From UBA1181 sp045601045 (GTDB taxonomy: Bacteria > Bacteroidota > Bacteroidia > Bacteroidales > Paludibacteraceae), in the NCBI GenBank assembly GCA_045601045.1, contig JAZRZA010000007.1:11243-75242 (forward strand): 64,000 nucleotides of DNA. The letters run 5' to 3'. The notes beneath the pieces were generated by a model. It saw only the letters and a program-made list of their open reading frames with translations. It ran no database searches and had not been told where the DNA came from. The translations under genes and the position numbers were made by a program. This document shows, piece after piece, positions 25,354 to 34,375 of this stretch. Position 1 is the first letter of the stretch. Every line of letters begins with the position of its first letter.

Positions 25354-27102
25354 TTACTTTAATTCATCACGATTCAACCTCACAGGAGAGACACCTTGGA
25401 AAGGAATCTCACCGCACAAAGCCTTCACCACCGCCTTTTGCGTAAAGGTGTCGCAGCTATATGCGTTGATCTTAGTTGGAACGATCTCTTGGTACAGTTC
25501 GTTCATATAAGGGTTCGCATACGAGATCGCGATACGCTTATTAGGATCCAACGCATTGGCAGTCCAAACGGCATATGCCTCAAGGTCCTTCAACAAGCCC
25601 GTTCCGAATGGATAAAAGTAACGGTAGTCGAAGCTGACAATACACTTGTCATAACTCTTGATGGAATCGATTCTCCCACCCCATTGGTACCAGTGAGGGT
25701 TCACGAAGAAATCGACATCGAAGCCACGCTTCTCCAACTCTCTTTTGGTCACTGCAAATTTTTCCGGGTTCATTTCCATACCCACTTGAATGATAGCGAT
25801 ACGCTTGCCATCCTCAGCCTTGATAGGGAGCAAATTGTTGCTATTCTCCACCAAAGTCACCGACTTTTCAGCGATGGCGTCACCTGTTTGCTTCACAAAT
25901 TGTTTAGCCTCTTCAGTCAATGGAGTCTCCAAAGAATCAGTCTTCTCCAACAATCCAAAACGCTCACGCAATGCCCAAACGCGGGAAACTGCATCGTCCA
26001 AACGCTCCATTGGAATCTCGCCACGCAAGATACGTGCCTCGACAGAGTCCATATAAGCCAAGCTTGGCCAAAGAACGATGTCCGCACCAGCAGCGAAACA
26101 TTGAATGGATACCTCCAACTCATCCTTATAATAACCCGCACAAGCACCCATGTTCAAGGCGTCTGTAACGATTACACCTTTGTAGTTAAGTTTGTTCTTC
26201 AACAAATCGACCATCAACTCCTTGGAAATAGTGGCAGGAGGGAATTGACCTTGAATCTTTTCGGTTTGGTAAGCTGGCATTCTGATGTGGCCCACCATGA
26301 TGGTAGCCGCCTCGTTGTCGATCAAGCCCTTGAACAATTGTCCAAAACTTGCGTTCCATTCCTCTTGCGACAAAAAGTTAGTGGAGGTCACCAAGTGTTG
26401 GTTACGCATGCTGACACCGTCGCCAGGGAAGTGCTTCACGGTTGAAATCACACCTTGGCTATGCATACCGTTCATTTGTCCCTTCAAGATTGGCAAAGCT
26501 TTCTGAGCATCATCCGATACGGAACGTTCTACCACCAAGTCTTGAAGAGGATTCATGTTCAAATCGCAGACAGGGTGCAATAACCAGTTGAATCCCATCT
26601 CTTTTGCCTCCATCGCAATGGATTTACCAAGGTCGGAAGCCAAAGCGCTATCGCCAGCAGCACCCAAAGCCATACCGGTAGGCAACTGAGTATATTTGGA
26701 GTAGGTTTCACCTATACCTCTTTCGAAATCTTCACTGACAAGCAAAGGGAATTTAGACGCCGCATTGTACTCCTTCAAAGTCGCGGACATCAACGCCAAT
26801 GGATCTTGGCCCTTCGCACGCGGATTGAAATACCAATCACACATGAAGATGCTGCCAACTGGATACTTCTCCATGAATGACTTGATGGTTCCCTCGCTTG
26901 TAGCGGACTTGTGCGCCTCAAACAAACATTGCACCATCATGGTCTGTCCGATCTTCTCACGAAGACTCAAGGTCTTCCATGTCGTATCGGTTGCTTGGAA
27001 CTCATAAGTGGCTTTTAGATCCACTTGGGGTTGCTCCTGCTTACAAGAGGCAAGGGCAAGAGTCGCCGCAGCCACACAAAAAAAGCTTTTAACTTTACTC
27101 AT
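25354..27102 (-). CDS. GH3 beta-glycosidase lipoprotein
   Basis: A 582-residue lipoprotein (signal peptide with lipobox LASC, Cys20), anchored in an envelope membrane. The GH3 catalytic barrel is clear: VSEDFERG, STVKHFPGDG (220-228) and nucleophile Asp314 in GVIVTDALNMGA. The QH of MRNQHLV fits the short loop with a catalytic His typical of the NagZ-like branch, so beta-N-acetylhexosaminidase cannot be excluded. The locus favours a beta-glucosidase or cellodextrinase role. The C-terminal GH3 sandwich domain (YANPYMNELYQEI ... ALCGEIPFQGVSPVRLN) is complete. It lies upstream of and close to a GPH symporter gene. A terminator hairpin separates it from the GH5 gene upstream. Confidence 0.9.
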   Translation of the reverse strand: MSKVKSFFCVAAATLALASCKQEQPQVDLKATYEFQATDTTWKTLSLREKIGQTMMVQCLFEAHKSATSEGTIKSFMEKYPVGSIFMCDWYFNPRAKGQDPLALMSATLKEYNAASKFPLLVSEDFERGIGETYSKYTQLPTGMALGAAGDSALASDLGKSIAMEAKEMGFNWLLHPVCDLNMNPLQDLVVERSVSDDAQKALPILKGQMNGMHSQGVISTVKHFPGDGVSMRNQHLVTSTNFLSQEEWNASFGQLFKGLIDNEAATIMVGHIRMPAYQTEKIQGQFPPATISKELMVDLLKNKLNYKGVIVTDALNMGACAGYYKDELEVSIQCFAAGADIVLWPSLAYMDSVEARILRGEIPMERLDDAVSRVWALRERFGLLEKTDSLETPLTEEAKQFVKQTGDAIAEKSVTLVENSNNLLPIKAEDGKRIAIIQVGMEMNPEKFAVTKRELEKRGFDVDFFVNPHWYQWGGRIDSIKSYDKCIVSFDYRYFYPFGTGLLKDLEAYAVWTANALDPNKRIAISYANPYMNELYQEIVPTKINAYSCDTFTQKAVVKALCGEIPFQGVSPVRLNRDELK

Positions 27103-27146
27103 CTCGCTTGATTGTTTAAATTATATTTTCTTGGTTATTTTGATTA

Positions 27147-27184
27147 AAAGAAAAAGGGAAAGACGAATCTTCTTCGTCCTTCCC
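27147..27184 (-). terminator. Terminator between GH5 lipoprotein and GH3 genes
   Basis: Twelve-base stem GGGAAGGACGAA/TTCGTCTTTCCC followed by TTTTTCTTTT on the minus strand. Confidence 0.85.
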
Positions 27185-27194
27185 TAATTCCATC

Positions 27195-28442
27195 TTATTT
27201 TGTATACAAATTACTTGCCTTCAATACAGTTGAATCAGCTGCGCCCGCATTCACAACAGACAACACCTTCTTCACATACTCTCCTGAAGGAGTCAAATCG
27301 TTCCACTCCTTCTTCGCGCAAGCGCCTGGCTTCAAAGCGGAAGAAGATCTTGGATCATCGGAGAAGCTCCAGTTACAGAAGCTGACCAATTGCTTGCCAG
27401 CGTTGTTACCGCTCAACAATTGCAACCACTTGTCTGTTCTATCGATGTGCAAATCACCATTACCGTCAGCGTTGGTCAAACCGAACTCTGAGCAGAATAC
27501 TGGCAATTTGCCCAATACATCGTACATGTAAGAATACATGTTGTAGTAATCAGGCTTGCCACCTTGAGGGAATCCCTCGTTGTGCTCTCCTGAATAGAAG
27601 TGGAAGGTGTACATCACGTTGTCGTATTGAAGTCTTGCGTCACGGGCAGGCAATGGGTCTGAAAGGTCCTTACCATTTCCTTGATACATACCCTCCTTCA
27701 AACATGCATCCACCAACTGGTTCCATTGAGGAGTTCCCACCATGATGATTGGATGAGCGGCACCTACAGCGTCGTACTCCTTTTGGATGGTAGGGATGAT
27801 TGTATTCGCGTACTCGGCGATCATATCCCAAGAAACGATTGTATCCTTGGTACAAACCCAAGTTTTCTCTGGATCACCCTTCTCGAGACAGTTGTTAGGT
27901 TCGTTGCAGATCTCGAAAAGAACGTGTTTTTTATTCGCGTATTTATTAGCCATGAATTGGAAAAACTCTTGTGCGCCAGCGTACTTAGGATCCAATGGAT
28001 TACCTGGTGTCAAGATATGCCAATCCACCAAGCAGTAGATACCCATCTTCTCGCAGAGATCCACAATCTCGCACAATTTCGCGCGGAACTTCTCAGGGTC
28101 TGTGTTGTAACCCTCCTCCTCAACATACAAGGCGAAACGCAAAATGTTGATGCTCCAATCCTTTACCAACAATTCAACAGACTCCGCAGTGTAGCAGTCC
28201 GGACACCATTGCCATCCGTGGGTACTCATACCAGCCAATTGAACAGGGTTACCAGCTTCGTCGCAAAGTTGATTGCCTACAACCTTAAGGCTTCCATATT
28301 TCGCAACAGGAGATCCTTCTGGATAGCATACCGCACCAGAGCAACAAGTGCCACCATTGCCATTATTGTTATTGTTGTTTCCACCACAGCAAGAGGCCAA
28401 CGAGATGAGGGCAGCCGCAGCGAAATATAATATCTTCTTCAT
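27195..28442 (-). CDS. GH5 endoglucanase lipoprotein
   Basis: A 415-residue GH5 (subfamily 2-like) cellulase, lipid-anchored. The start MKKILYFAAAALISLASCC at 28442 gives a lipobox (LASC); the upstream ATG at 28499 is within the preceding terminator. A linker of consecutive Asn and Gly follows the lipobox. Numbered from 28442, the acid/base is Glu181 (FEICNEPNN) and the nucleophile Glu319 (VFCSEFGLT); DWHILTPGNP and YTFHFYSGEHN are also typical. Unlike the GH5 proteins at 18050 and 31834 it lacks a T9SS sorting domain, so it probably acts at the cell surface or in the periplasm on shorter glucans. It lies between GH94 and GH3, each separated by a hairpin terminator. Confidence 0.93.
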   Translation of the reverse strand: MKKILYFAAAALISLASCCGGNNNNNNGNGGTCCSGAVCYPEGSPVAKYGSLKVVGNQLCDEAGNPVQLAGMSTHGWQWCPDCYTAESVELLVKDWSINILRFALYVEEEGYNTDPEKFRAKLCEIVDLCEKMGIYCLVDWHILTPGNPLDPKYAGAQEFFQFMANKYANKKHVLFEICNEPNNCLEKGDPEKTWVCTKDTIVSWDMIAEYANTIIPTIQKEYDAVGAAHPIIMVGTPQWNQLVDACLKEGMYQGNGKDLSDPLPARDARLQYDNVMYTFHFYSGEHNEGFPQGGKPDYYNMYSYMYDVLGKLPVFCSEFGLTNADGNGDLHIDRTDKWLQLLSGNNAGKQLVSFCNWSFSDDPRSSSALKPGACAKKEWNDLTPSGEYVKKVLSVVNAGAADSTVLKASNLYTK

Positions 28443-28470
28443 TGTCAGAATAAATTTATTTGTTTTTGAG

Positions 28471-28513
28471 AAAAAAAGGAAGGTAAGCCCAACCACCAAC
28501 GGAAGGGCTTACC
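28471..28513 (-). terminator. Terminator between GH94 and GH5 lipoprotein genes
   Basis: Nine-base perfect stem GGTAAGCCC/GGGCTTACC, then TTCCTTTTTTT on the minus strand. Confidence 0.85.
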
Positions 28514-28521
28514 CTTAATTA

Positions 28522-31011
28522 TTAACCCATGATTACCTCTACAGTGTTCTTAGAACCTGCAGGTTGCATAGGCACTACATTACCAGCGATCTCTTGACCG
28601 TTAAGAATCATCTTCTTAACACCCTTTTGTACGCCGTTGTTAGTTACAGTGATCTTGTACTCAGCGCCACGGAAGATACGGTTAACTGAGTAACCCTTCA
28701 TATCTGACTCCAAGCATGGATCGATTTGCAATCCCTTGTAAGAAGGCTTGATACCCAAAAGATATTGGCTCACGGTCAACCACATCCATGCGGCAGTACC
28801 AGTCAACCAAGAGTTCTTACCCTCACCTGGCTTAGCCGCATCCTTACCAGCTACCATTTGGCAGTTTACGTAAGGCTCAACCTTATGAAGCGCTTGATCC
28901 TTCAAGTATGCAGGGCTGATCTTCTTGAAGAGCTCCCATGCGTCGTTACCACGTCCGGCAACGGTCTCACCGATGATCACCCAAGGGTTGTTGTGGCAGA
29001 AGATACCAGCGTTCTCCTTGTATCCAGCAGGATATGAAGAGATCTCACCCATTTCAACATGATAGGTTGTATAAGCAGGGTTGTTCAATACCATACCGTG
29101 CTCGCAGTCGAGGTACTTCTTGCAAGAGTCGATAGCCTTGTCGACCATACCCTCTTCCAAACCGATACCGGCCATTGTACAGAAACCTTGGCTCTCGATG
29201 AAGATCTTACCCTCTTCACACTCGTTAGAACCGATCTTGTTTCCGTAGAAGTCGTATGCGCGGAGATACCACTCGCCATCCCAACCATGTTTCTTAACAG
29301 CCTCAACCATTGAGTCGATGCACTTTTGAGCGCGGGCAGCCTCATCGTTCTTGCCCATCTCCTTACACAACTCAACATAGTCCTTACCAGTCACAACGAA
29401 CAAACCAGCGATCATCAAAGACTCAGCCTTTGAACCTACTGAATTGTTCTCAGTTGTTTGGAATGACTCGTTTGGATCCCAAGAGAAGCAGTTCAAGTTC
29501 AAGCAGTCGTTCCAGTCAGCACGGCCAATCAATGGCAACATGTGAGGACCGAGGTTGTTCACAACGTGGTTGAAGGAGATCTTCAAGTGCTCGAACAAAG
29601 ATACCTCTGTGCCTGGCTTGTTATCAAATGGTACTGGCTCATCCAAGATAGAGAAGTCACCAGTCTCCTTTACGTATGCTGCGGTACCGAAGATCAACCA
29701 GCATGGATCATCGTTGAATCCACCACCGATATCATTGTTACCGTGCTTAGTCAATGGTTGGTATTGGTGGTAGCAACCACCATCAGGGAATTGAGTAGAA
29801 GCGATATCGATGATACGCTCACGTGCACGGGAAGGAACTTGGTGAACGAAACCAACCAAGTCTTGGTTAGAATCACGGAATCCCATACCACGACCTACAC
29901 CGCTCTCAAAGAATGAAGCTGAACGAGAGAAGTTGAAGGTAATCATACATTGATATTGGCTCCAGATGTTAACCATACGATTCAATTTCTCATCGTCTGA
30001 CTTAACAGCGTAGCACTCGAGCAACTTATCCCACATAGCAGCCAACTCCGCGAATGCGGCGTCAACAGCAGCCACGTTAGAGAAACGGTTGATTGTCTCA
30101 AGCGCCTTCTTCTTGTTCACGAATGTAACGTCAGAAGCTTGGGAAGTTACCAACTCACCGCTCTTCTTACGAGCCAAATCCTCTTTGCAGAACTTCTCCT
30201 CTTGCTTGTTCTCTACATAACCGAGAACGAAGATGTAATCCTTGCTCTCTCCTGGCTTCAACTCCACCTCGATGTAGTGGGAAGCGATTGGAGACCATCC
30301 GTGTGCCAATGAGTTACCTGGCTTACCTGCCATAACACATTGAGGATCAGCGAACTCATTGTAAAGTCCGATGAATGACTCACGGTCAGTATCATAACCG
30401 TCGATCTTAGCATTCGCTACAGCGTAGTATGCGTAGTGGTCACGACGCTCCTTGTACTCTGTCTTGTGATAGATCACGCTACCGTCGATCTCCACCTCAC
30501 CGGTAGACCAGTTACGTTGGAAGTTCTCCATATCGGTTGCGGCATTCCACAAACACCACTCAGCGAAAGAGAACAATTTGATCTTCTTGGTATAAGTAGT
30601 AGTATTCTTCAAAGTTACCTTTTGAACCTCAGCCCAAGTCTTCAAAGGAACGAAGAAGAGAACTGATGCCTCGATACCGTTCTTAGAACCGGTGATGCGG
30701 GTGTAGTTCATACCGTGACGGCACTCGTAAGAATCAAGCGGAGTCTTGCAAGGCTTCCAACCTGGGTTCCAAACTGTACCGTTGTCGTTGATGTAGAAAT
30801 AACGACCGCCATTGTCCATAGGCACACCGTTGTAACGATAACGGGTGATACGACGGAACTTAGCGTCCTTATAGAAGTTATAACCTCCGGCTGTATTTGA
30901 AATCAAACCGAAGAAATCCTCGTTACCAAGGTAGTTGATCCAAGGGAACGGGGTTGCGGGATTGGTGATGACGAACTCACGGTTCGCATCGTCGTAATGT
31001 CCGAATTCCAT
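28522..31011 (-). CDS. GH94 cellobiose phosphorylase
   Basis: A cytoplasmic enzyme (829 residues, no signal peptide) that splits cellobiose with phosphate into glucose 1-phosphate and glucose, saving ATP. Family features: N-terminal sandwich (NEDFFGLISNTAGGYNFYKD, RYRYNGVPMDNGGRYFY), an alpha/alpha barrel with catalytic Asp502 in GRADWNDCLNLN (498-507), phosphate-site residues in QFPDGGCYHQYQPLTKHGNNDIGGGF, and the C-terminal lid (GTAAWMWLTVSQYLLGI). Cellodextrin phosphorylase is less likely given the close match to cellobiose-type motifs. Codon usage is strongly biased, implying high expression. It heads the GH94-GH5-GH3-symporter row and has a good promoter at 31071-31100. Confidence 0.95.
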   Translation of the reverse strand: MEFGHYDDANREFVITNPATPFPWINYLGNEDFFGLISNTAGGYNFYKDAKFRRITRYRYNGVPMDNGGRYFYINDNGTVWNPGWKPCKTPLDSYECRHGMNYTRITGSKNGIEASVLFFVPLKTWAEVQKVTLKNTTTYTKKIKLFSFAEWCLWNAATDMENFQRNWSTGEVEIDGSVIYHKTEYKERRDHYAYYAVANAKIDGYDTDRESFIGLYNEFADPQCVMAGKPGNSLAHGWSPIASHYIEVELKPGESKDYIFVLGYVENKQEEKFCKEDLARKKSGELVTSQASDVTFVNKKKALETINRFSNVAAVDAAFAELAAMWDKLLECYAVKSDDEKLNRMVNIWSQYQCMITFNFSRSASFFESGVGRGMGFRDSNQDLVGFVHQVPSRARERIIDIASTQFPDGGCYHQYQPLTKHGNNDIGGGFNDDPCWLIFGTAAYVKETGDFSILDEPVPFDNKPGTEVSLFEHLKISFNHVVNNLGPHMLPLIGRADWNDCLNLNCFSWDPNESFQTTENNSVGSKAESLMIAGLFVVTGKDYVELCKEMGKNDEAARAQKCIDSMVEAVKKHGWDGEWYLRAYDFYGNKIGSNECEEGKIFIESQGFCTMAGIGLEEGMVDKAIDSCKKYLDCEHGMVLNNPAYTTYHVEMGEISSYPAGYKENAGIFCHNNPWVIIGETVAGRGNDAWELFKKISPAYLKDQALHKVEPYVNCQMVAGKDAAKPGEGKNSWLTGTAAWMWLTVSQYLLGIKPSYKGLQIDPCLESDMKGYSVNRIFRGAEYKITVTNNGVQKGVKKMILNGQEIAGNVVPMQPAGSKNTVEVIMG

Positions 31012-31070
31012 GTTTTAAAATATTTAATAATTTTCTTAATTCAAATATAGGCGCATTTCCATACGTCGCA

Positions 31071-31100
31071 CAAATATACTACAATATTCGGTTTATACAA
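31071..31100 (-). promoter_or_regulatory. Promoter of the GH94 gene
   Basis: TTG (31098-31100), 19 bases, TATATTTG (31071-31078), about 60 bases upstream of the ATG. A second TATATTTG lies at 31052-31059. Confidence 0.6.
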
Positions 31101-31196
31101 CACTTTTTAACAAAGGATTTTGCCGAATACCGCTCACATTTTCCGAGAATTGACAATGCGTTCACAAAAGAGGAACCACATCTTTTATCAAATTCA

Positions 31197-31640
31197 CTAC
31201 TTATAAAGTTTTATCATCCATCTATCCTTCTTGGTAGCTGGACGGAAGTTTTTGTAATAGGCGGGATAACCTGTGACAATCACCTCGATTTCTGTCTCCG
31301 ACGCATGAACGTCGAAATGGGCTGCCACCATCACATCAGCCTTGTACTCCTTCTCGGCGTGGGCCAATGCTATATCCTTGTAAATCTGAATCTTGTCCAT
31401 GGAATTTTTATCCATCTGCACCTTGAAAGTCTCCTTGTAAGTAACCTTCTCATTGCCAATCATCTCCAAATCCGCGATTATCGGATTCATAATGATGCCA
31501 TGGCTTGGCTCCACCATTTGCGAATTACTGCTCTCATCGTAAGAGAATGGCTCCTCCTTCTCTTTGGACTTCGCGTTCACGACGAACGCGCTGGTCAACA
31601 TGGCTGCGCCAAGCGCCAATTTCAAAATATTATTTCTCAT
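31197..31640 (-). CDS. Small secreted protein of unknown function
   Basis: The start MRNNILKLALGAAMLTSAFVVNA at 31640 gives a signal peptide; an earlier in-frame ATG at 31706 lies almost on the predicted transcription start (box 31715-31722). The mature part of about 125 residues has an acidic first third and then a mixed segment (GIIMNPIIADLEMIGNEKVTYKE ... YKADVMVAAHFDVHASETEIEVIVTGYPAYYKNF). I do not recognise a family; it resembles small periplasmic proteins that end in a compact alpha/beta domain. It has its own promoter, so it is probably independent of the GH genes around it. Confidence 0.72.
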   Translation of the reverse strand: MRNNILKLALGAAMLTSAFVVNAKSKEKEEPFSYDESSNSQMVEPSHGIIMNPIIADLEMIGNEKVTYKETFKVQMDKNSMDKIQIYKDIALAHAEKEYKADVMVAAHFDVHASETEIEVIVTGYPAYYKNFRPATKKDRWMIKLYK

Positions 31641-31714
31641 AAATCTGCTAGGAACAACTCGTCCCATTTTTAGGTTTACACATGCACTGATAGGCCCAAA
31701 GCCCATTTAAAACA

Positions 31715-31722
31715 CAAATATA
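31715..31722 (-). promoter_or_regulatory. Promoter -7 box (TATATTTG) of the small secreted protein
   Basis: Exact TAnnTTTG match about 75 bases upstream of the chosen ATG at 31640. Confidence 0.45.
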
Positions 31723-31776
31723 TAATAAATGAGAATATAACCTAACTCCTGACATTTAAATCTTAACTCCTGTCCC

Positions 31777-31805
31777 AAAACGAAGGGCACCCACAAGGAG
31801 TGCCC
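31777..31805 (-). terminator. Terminator of the tandem GH5 gene
   Basis: Stem GGGCAC/GTGCCC with extra inner pairs, followed by TTCGTTTT on the minus strand. Confidence 0.65.
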
Positions 31806-31833
31806 CACGTCATTAATATCACATCAAAAACTG

Positions 31834-34197
31834 TTATTCTTTCACGATTCTCTTCACAGAAACACCCTCGGAGAAGATTACCTTCACATAGTAAACGCCA
31901 GGATTCATTCCGCTCATATTCAATTCCAATTGGTTAGATGCGAGAACAAAGCGACCTGTCACATCGTAGAGTTGAACCTCATTTGCTTGCTTGCCAGCAG
32001 GCACCACCACAGACAACTCGTCAACAACAGGATTAGGATAGATATAAATCTGCTCGTCGAATGATACATTCTCCACACCATCCTCCTTGCATGATTGGTA
32101 GCCTTTCTTCTCGGCCAACTTCTCCTTGAGGTAGTCACCTGCGGCCGTAGACGAGCTCCAACCATTGGATGCGCATGCGCCAATGTTCAACAAAGAAGAG
32201 GCATCACCATCCGCAGCGAACTTACCATTCATCCAAGAGATACGGTTGTCGTTCAAGAAGGCGATCCAATTATCCGCCTCATCTGGATTGATTGCATTTC
32301 CGTCGGCACTAGAGAGCAAACTAAGATCGGTCACAACCAATGAAAGTCCCTTACTCTTCGCACTGCTCATTGCGTCTTGCATTGACTTACCGTCTCCACC
32401 CGCAAATATTTGAAGGCCGTATGAGATATTCTTATAGTTCAACGGACTCGAAGCCACTTCTGCCAAATCTTTCTTCTGCACACCACAGATGATGACCTTG
32501 GAAGGGTCGATCGACTGGATCACAGGGACGATGCTATCGGCATAGGTCTTCACCTTCTCCCACTCCACAGTCGGATTGCTGCAAATCTCGAACATCACAT
32601 TGTCGAAATCAATGTATCTCTTCGAAGCAAATCGCCAAAACTCCTTAGCGTCTTGGTAATTGGCCATTGGATCGCCATTAGACAAATGCCAATCCATCAC
32701 AACATACATACCGGCACGGGATGCGTAAGTCATCGTCTTATCCAACAAATCGCAGATGGCGTCTTTGGTCATCACCACGTCGCTTCCTGTCGCGCAATAT
32801 CCACCTCTACCATTATCATAAACCGAGACGCGGTAGATGCTGGCTTTCCAATCATTCGCCATTGACTTATATGGAGCGTACGTTGATAGACAGCTCTTCG
32901 ACAAAGGCGCATTGTCGGTTGTTAATCCTCTCAACTGTGTTATGTTTCCACACTCATTTACCCAAGAGGATCCCTCCACGGAGATCAAACCGTTGTGGTA
33001 AACGTCAGAACCGCTAGGCGACTTCACGGCAGCCAATGGAGAGATGATTGTCTCAAACTCTCTGTTCTCGACCTCTACGCCTTGGCAAGACTCGTATGCC
33101 TTTGGTTTTCTCAAATAGTTGATGATATACTTGCCGGAAACAGACAAATCCATCCAATTCTTCTTAGCGACCGCACCTGGAACCAATGCGGCTGAGGTCT
33201 CGTTCTTATCCACGAAACTCCAGTTGGCCCAACTGATCTTATTCTTCTCCATCCACTTCATCCATACATCACACTCCGCGGCGAAAACACCACCGTTACC
33301 ATCTGCCTTTGAAGTACCGAACTCGGTCACAAAGATAGCCAACCCCTTGCGCATGGCTGCCTCCGCCTTTTGGATCAAATAGTCGCCGTGCGTACCTGCA
33401 TAGAAGTGAAGAGTGTACATGATATTGTCATACTGCAAAGGATCCTCGGCAGCCTTGTCCACATCCTGGCTCCAAGTAGGAGAACCGCAGACGATGATCT
33501 TGTCAGGGTCATTCTCGCGGATGACAGGGATCACCGTGTCCGCATACTTCTTCACCACGTCCCAAGTAACAGAGTTACCATTAGGCTCGTTGCAAATCTC
33601 GTAGATCACATGGATATCATCTTTGTGCTTCTCGGACATATATTTCCAGAACGGAACCGCAAAATCCAATGTGTTGTTAGGGTTGCCACTACCTCCGTTC
33701 AATACGTGCCAATCGATCAAACAGTAGATACCCAACTTGCCGCAAATCGCAACAAGTTCGTCAATATATATGTTAAACTCTTCAGGGGTCTTCCACTGTT
33801 GGCCATCTGTCATACAATAACCTCCCCACTCGTGGGTATAAACCGCGATACGGAACAAGTCGATGTTCCACTCATTCACCATCGTGGTGATAGACTCCTC
33901 GGTATAAGCGGCTGGCGTCCATGCCAATCCGTGGGAACTCATACCGCGCAATTGAATCGCTTTACCGCACTCGTTTACCATCTGCGTTCCGCTTACAGAG
34001 AGTTTACCATTGTGGAACACTGGAGAACCTTCCGGATAAGAGGTCGCACTACGCAATGTAGTGGATGGTTGTTGTTTCATCCCGTTACTCATTTCATCGT
34101 TTTGATTTTGCTCACCTGCAAAGCATACCGCATTTGCCGAAAATAACAGCGACACCGCGAGCGTAGCCATCGCTTTCATGGTCTTAGTAAAACCCAT
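31834..34197 (-). CDS. Secreted tandem GH5-GH5 protein, second domain inactive, T9SS type A
   Basis: A 787-residue secreted protein with two GH5_2-like domains and a type A sorting domain (IYPNPVVDELSVVV ... GVYYVKVIFSEGVSVKRIVKE). Domain 1 (about 52-370) is intact: acid/base Glu204 (EICNEPNG), His264 (YTLHFY), nucleophile Glu292 (FVTEFGTS). Domain 2 (about 395-695) aligns over its length but has Ser540-Asn541-Pro in place of Asn-Glu-Pro, Gln596 for His264 and Asp624 for Glu292. It should therefore be catalytically dead, perhaps a glucan-binding domain. Each domain opens with a matching YHNGxxSVxGxxxVNECG segment, showing internal duplication. It is alone behind promoter 34292-34321. Confidence 0.93.
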   Translation of the reverse strand: MGFTKTMKAMATLAVSLLFSANAVCFAGEQNQNDEMSNGMKQQPSTTLRSATSYPEGSPVFHNGKLSVSGTQMVNECGKAIQLRGMSSHGLAWTPAAYTEESITTMVNEWNIDLFRIAVYTHEWGGYCMTDGQQWKTPEEFNIYIDELVAICGKLGIYCLIDWHVLNGGSGNPNNTLDFAVPFWKYMSEKHKDDIHVIYEICNEPNGNSVTWDVVKKYADTVIPVIRENDPDKIIVCGSPTWSQDVDKAAEDPLQYDNIMYTLHFYAGTHGDYLIQKAEAAMRKGLAIFVTEFGTSKADGNGGVFAAECDVWMKWMEKNKISWANWSFVDKNETSAALVPGAVAKKNWMDLSVSGKYIINYLRKPKAYESCQGVEVENREFETIISPLAAVKSPSGSDVYHNGLISVEGSSWVNECGNITQLRGLTTDNAPLSKSCLSTYAPYKSMANDWKASIYRVSVYDNGRGGYCATGSDVVMTKDAICDLLDKTMTYASRAGMYVVMDWHLSNGDPMANYQDAKEFWRFASKRYIDFDNVMFEICSNPTVEWEKVKTYADSIVPVIQSIDPSKVIICGVQKKDLAEVASSPLNYKNISYGLQIFAGGDGKSMQDAMSSAKSKGLSLVVTDLSLLSSADGNAINPDEADNWIAFLNDNRISWMNGKFAADGDASSLLNIGACASNGWSSSTAAGDYLKEKLAEKKGYQSCKEDGVENVSFDEQIYIYPNPVVDELSVVVPAGKQANEVQLYDVTGRFVLASNQLELNMSGMNPGVYYVKVIFSEGVSVKRIVKE

Positions 34198-34291
34198 AAC
34201 ACTTACACTTTAAAACATTAATACTTTAATAGGCCAGCCTGATTGGCGTTCCGCAAGCGCTACCTCGAAGAGACACACAACCATTCGGACG

Positions 34292-34321
34292 CAAATGTAA
34301 TGGATTTTTTTGAAAAACAAA
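34292..34321 (-). promoter_or_regulatory. Promoter of the tandem GH5 gene
   Basis: TTTG (34318-34321), 18 bases, TACATTTG (34292-34299), about 95 bases upstream of the ATG. Confidence 0.6.
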
Positions 34322-34375
34322 AATTTAAAGAATTATTGAAGCCCGATATCTCGATAGAAATCCATTCAGGCAGGT

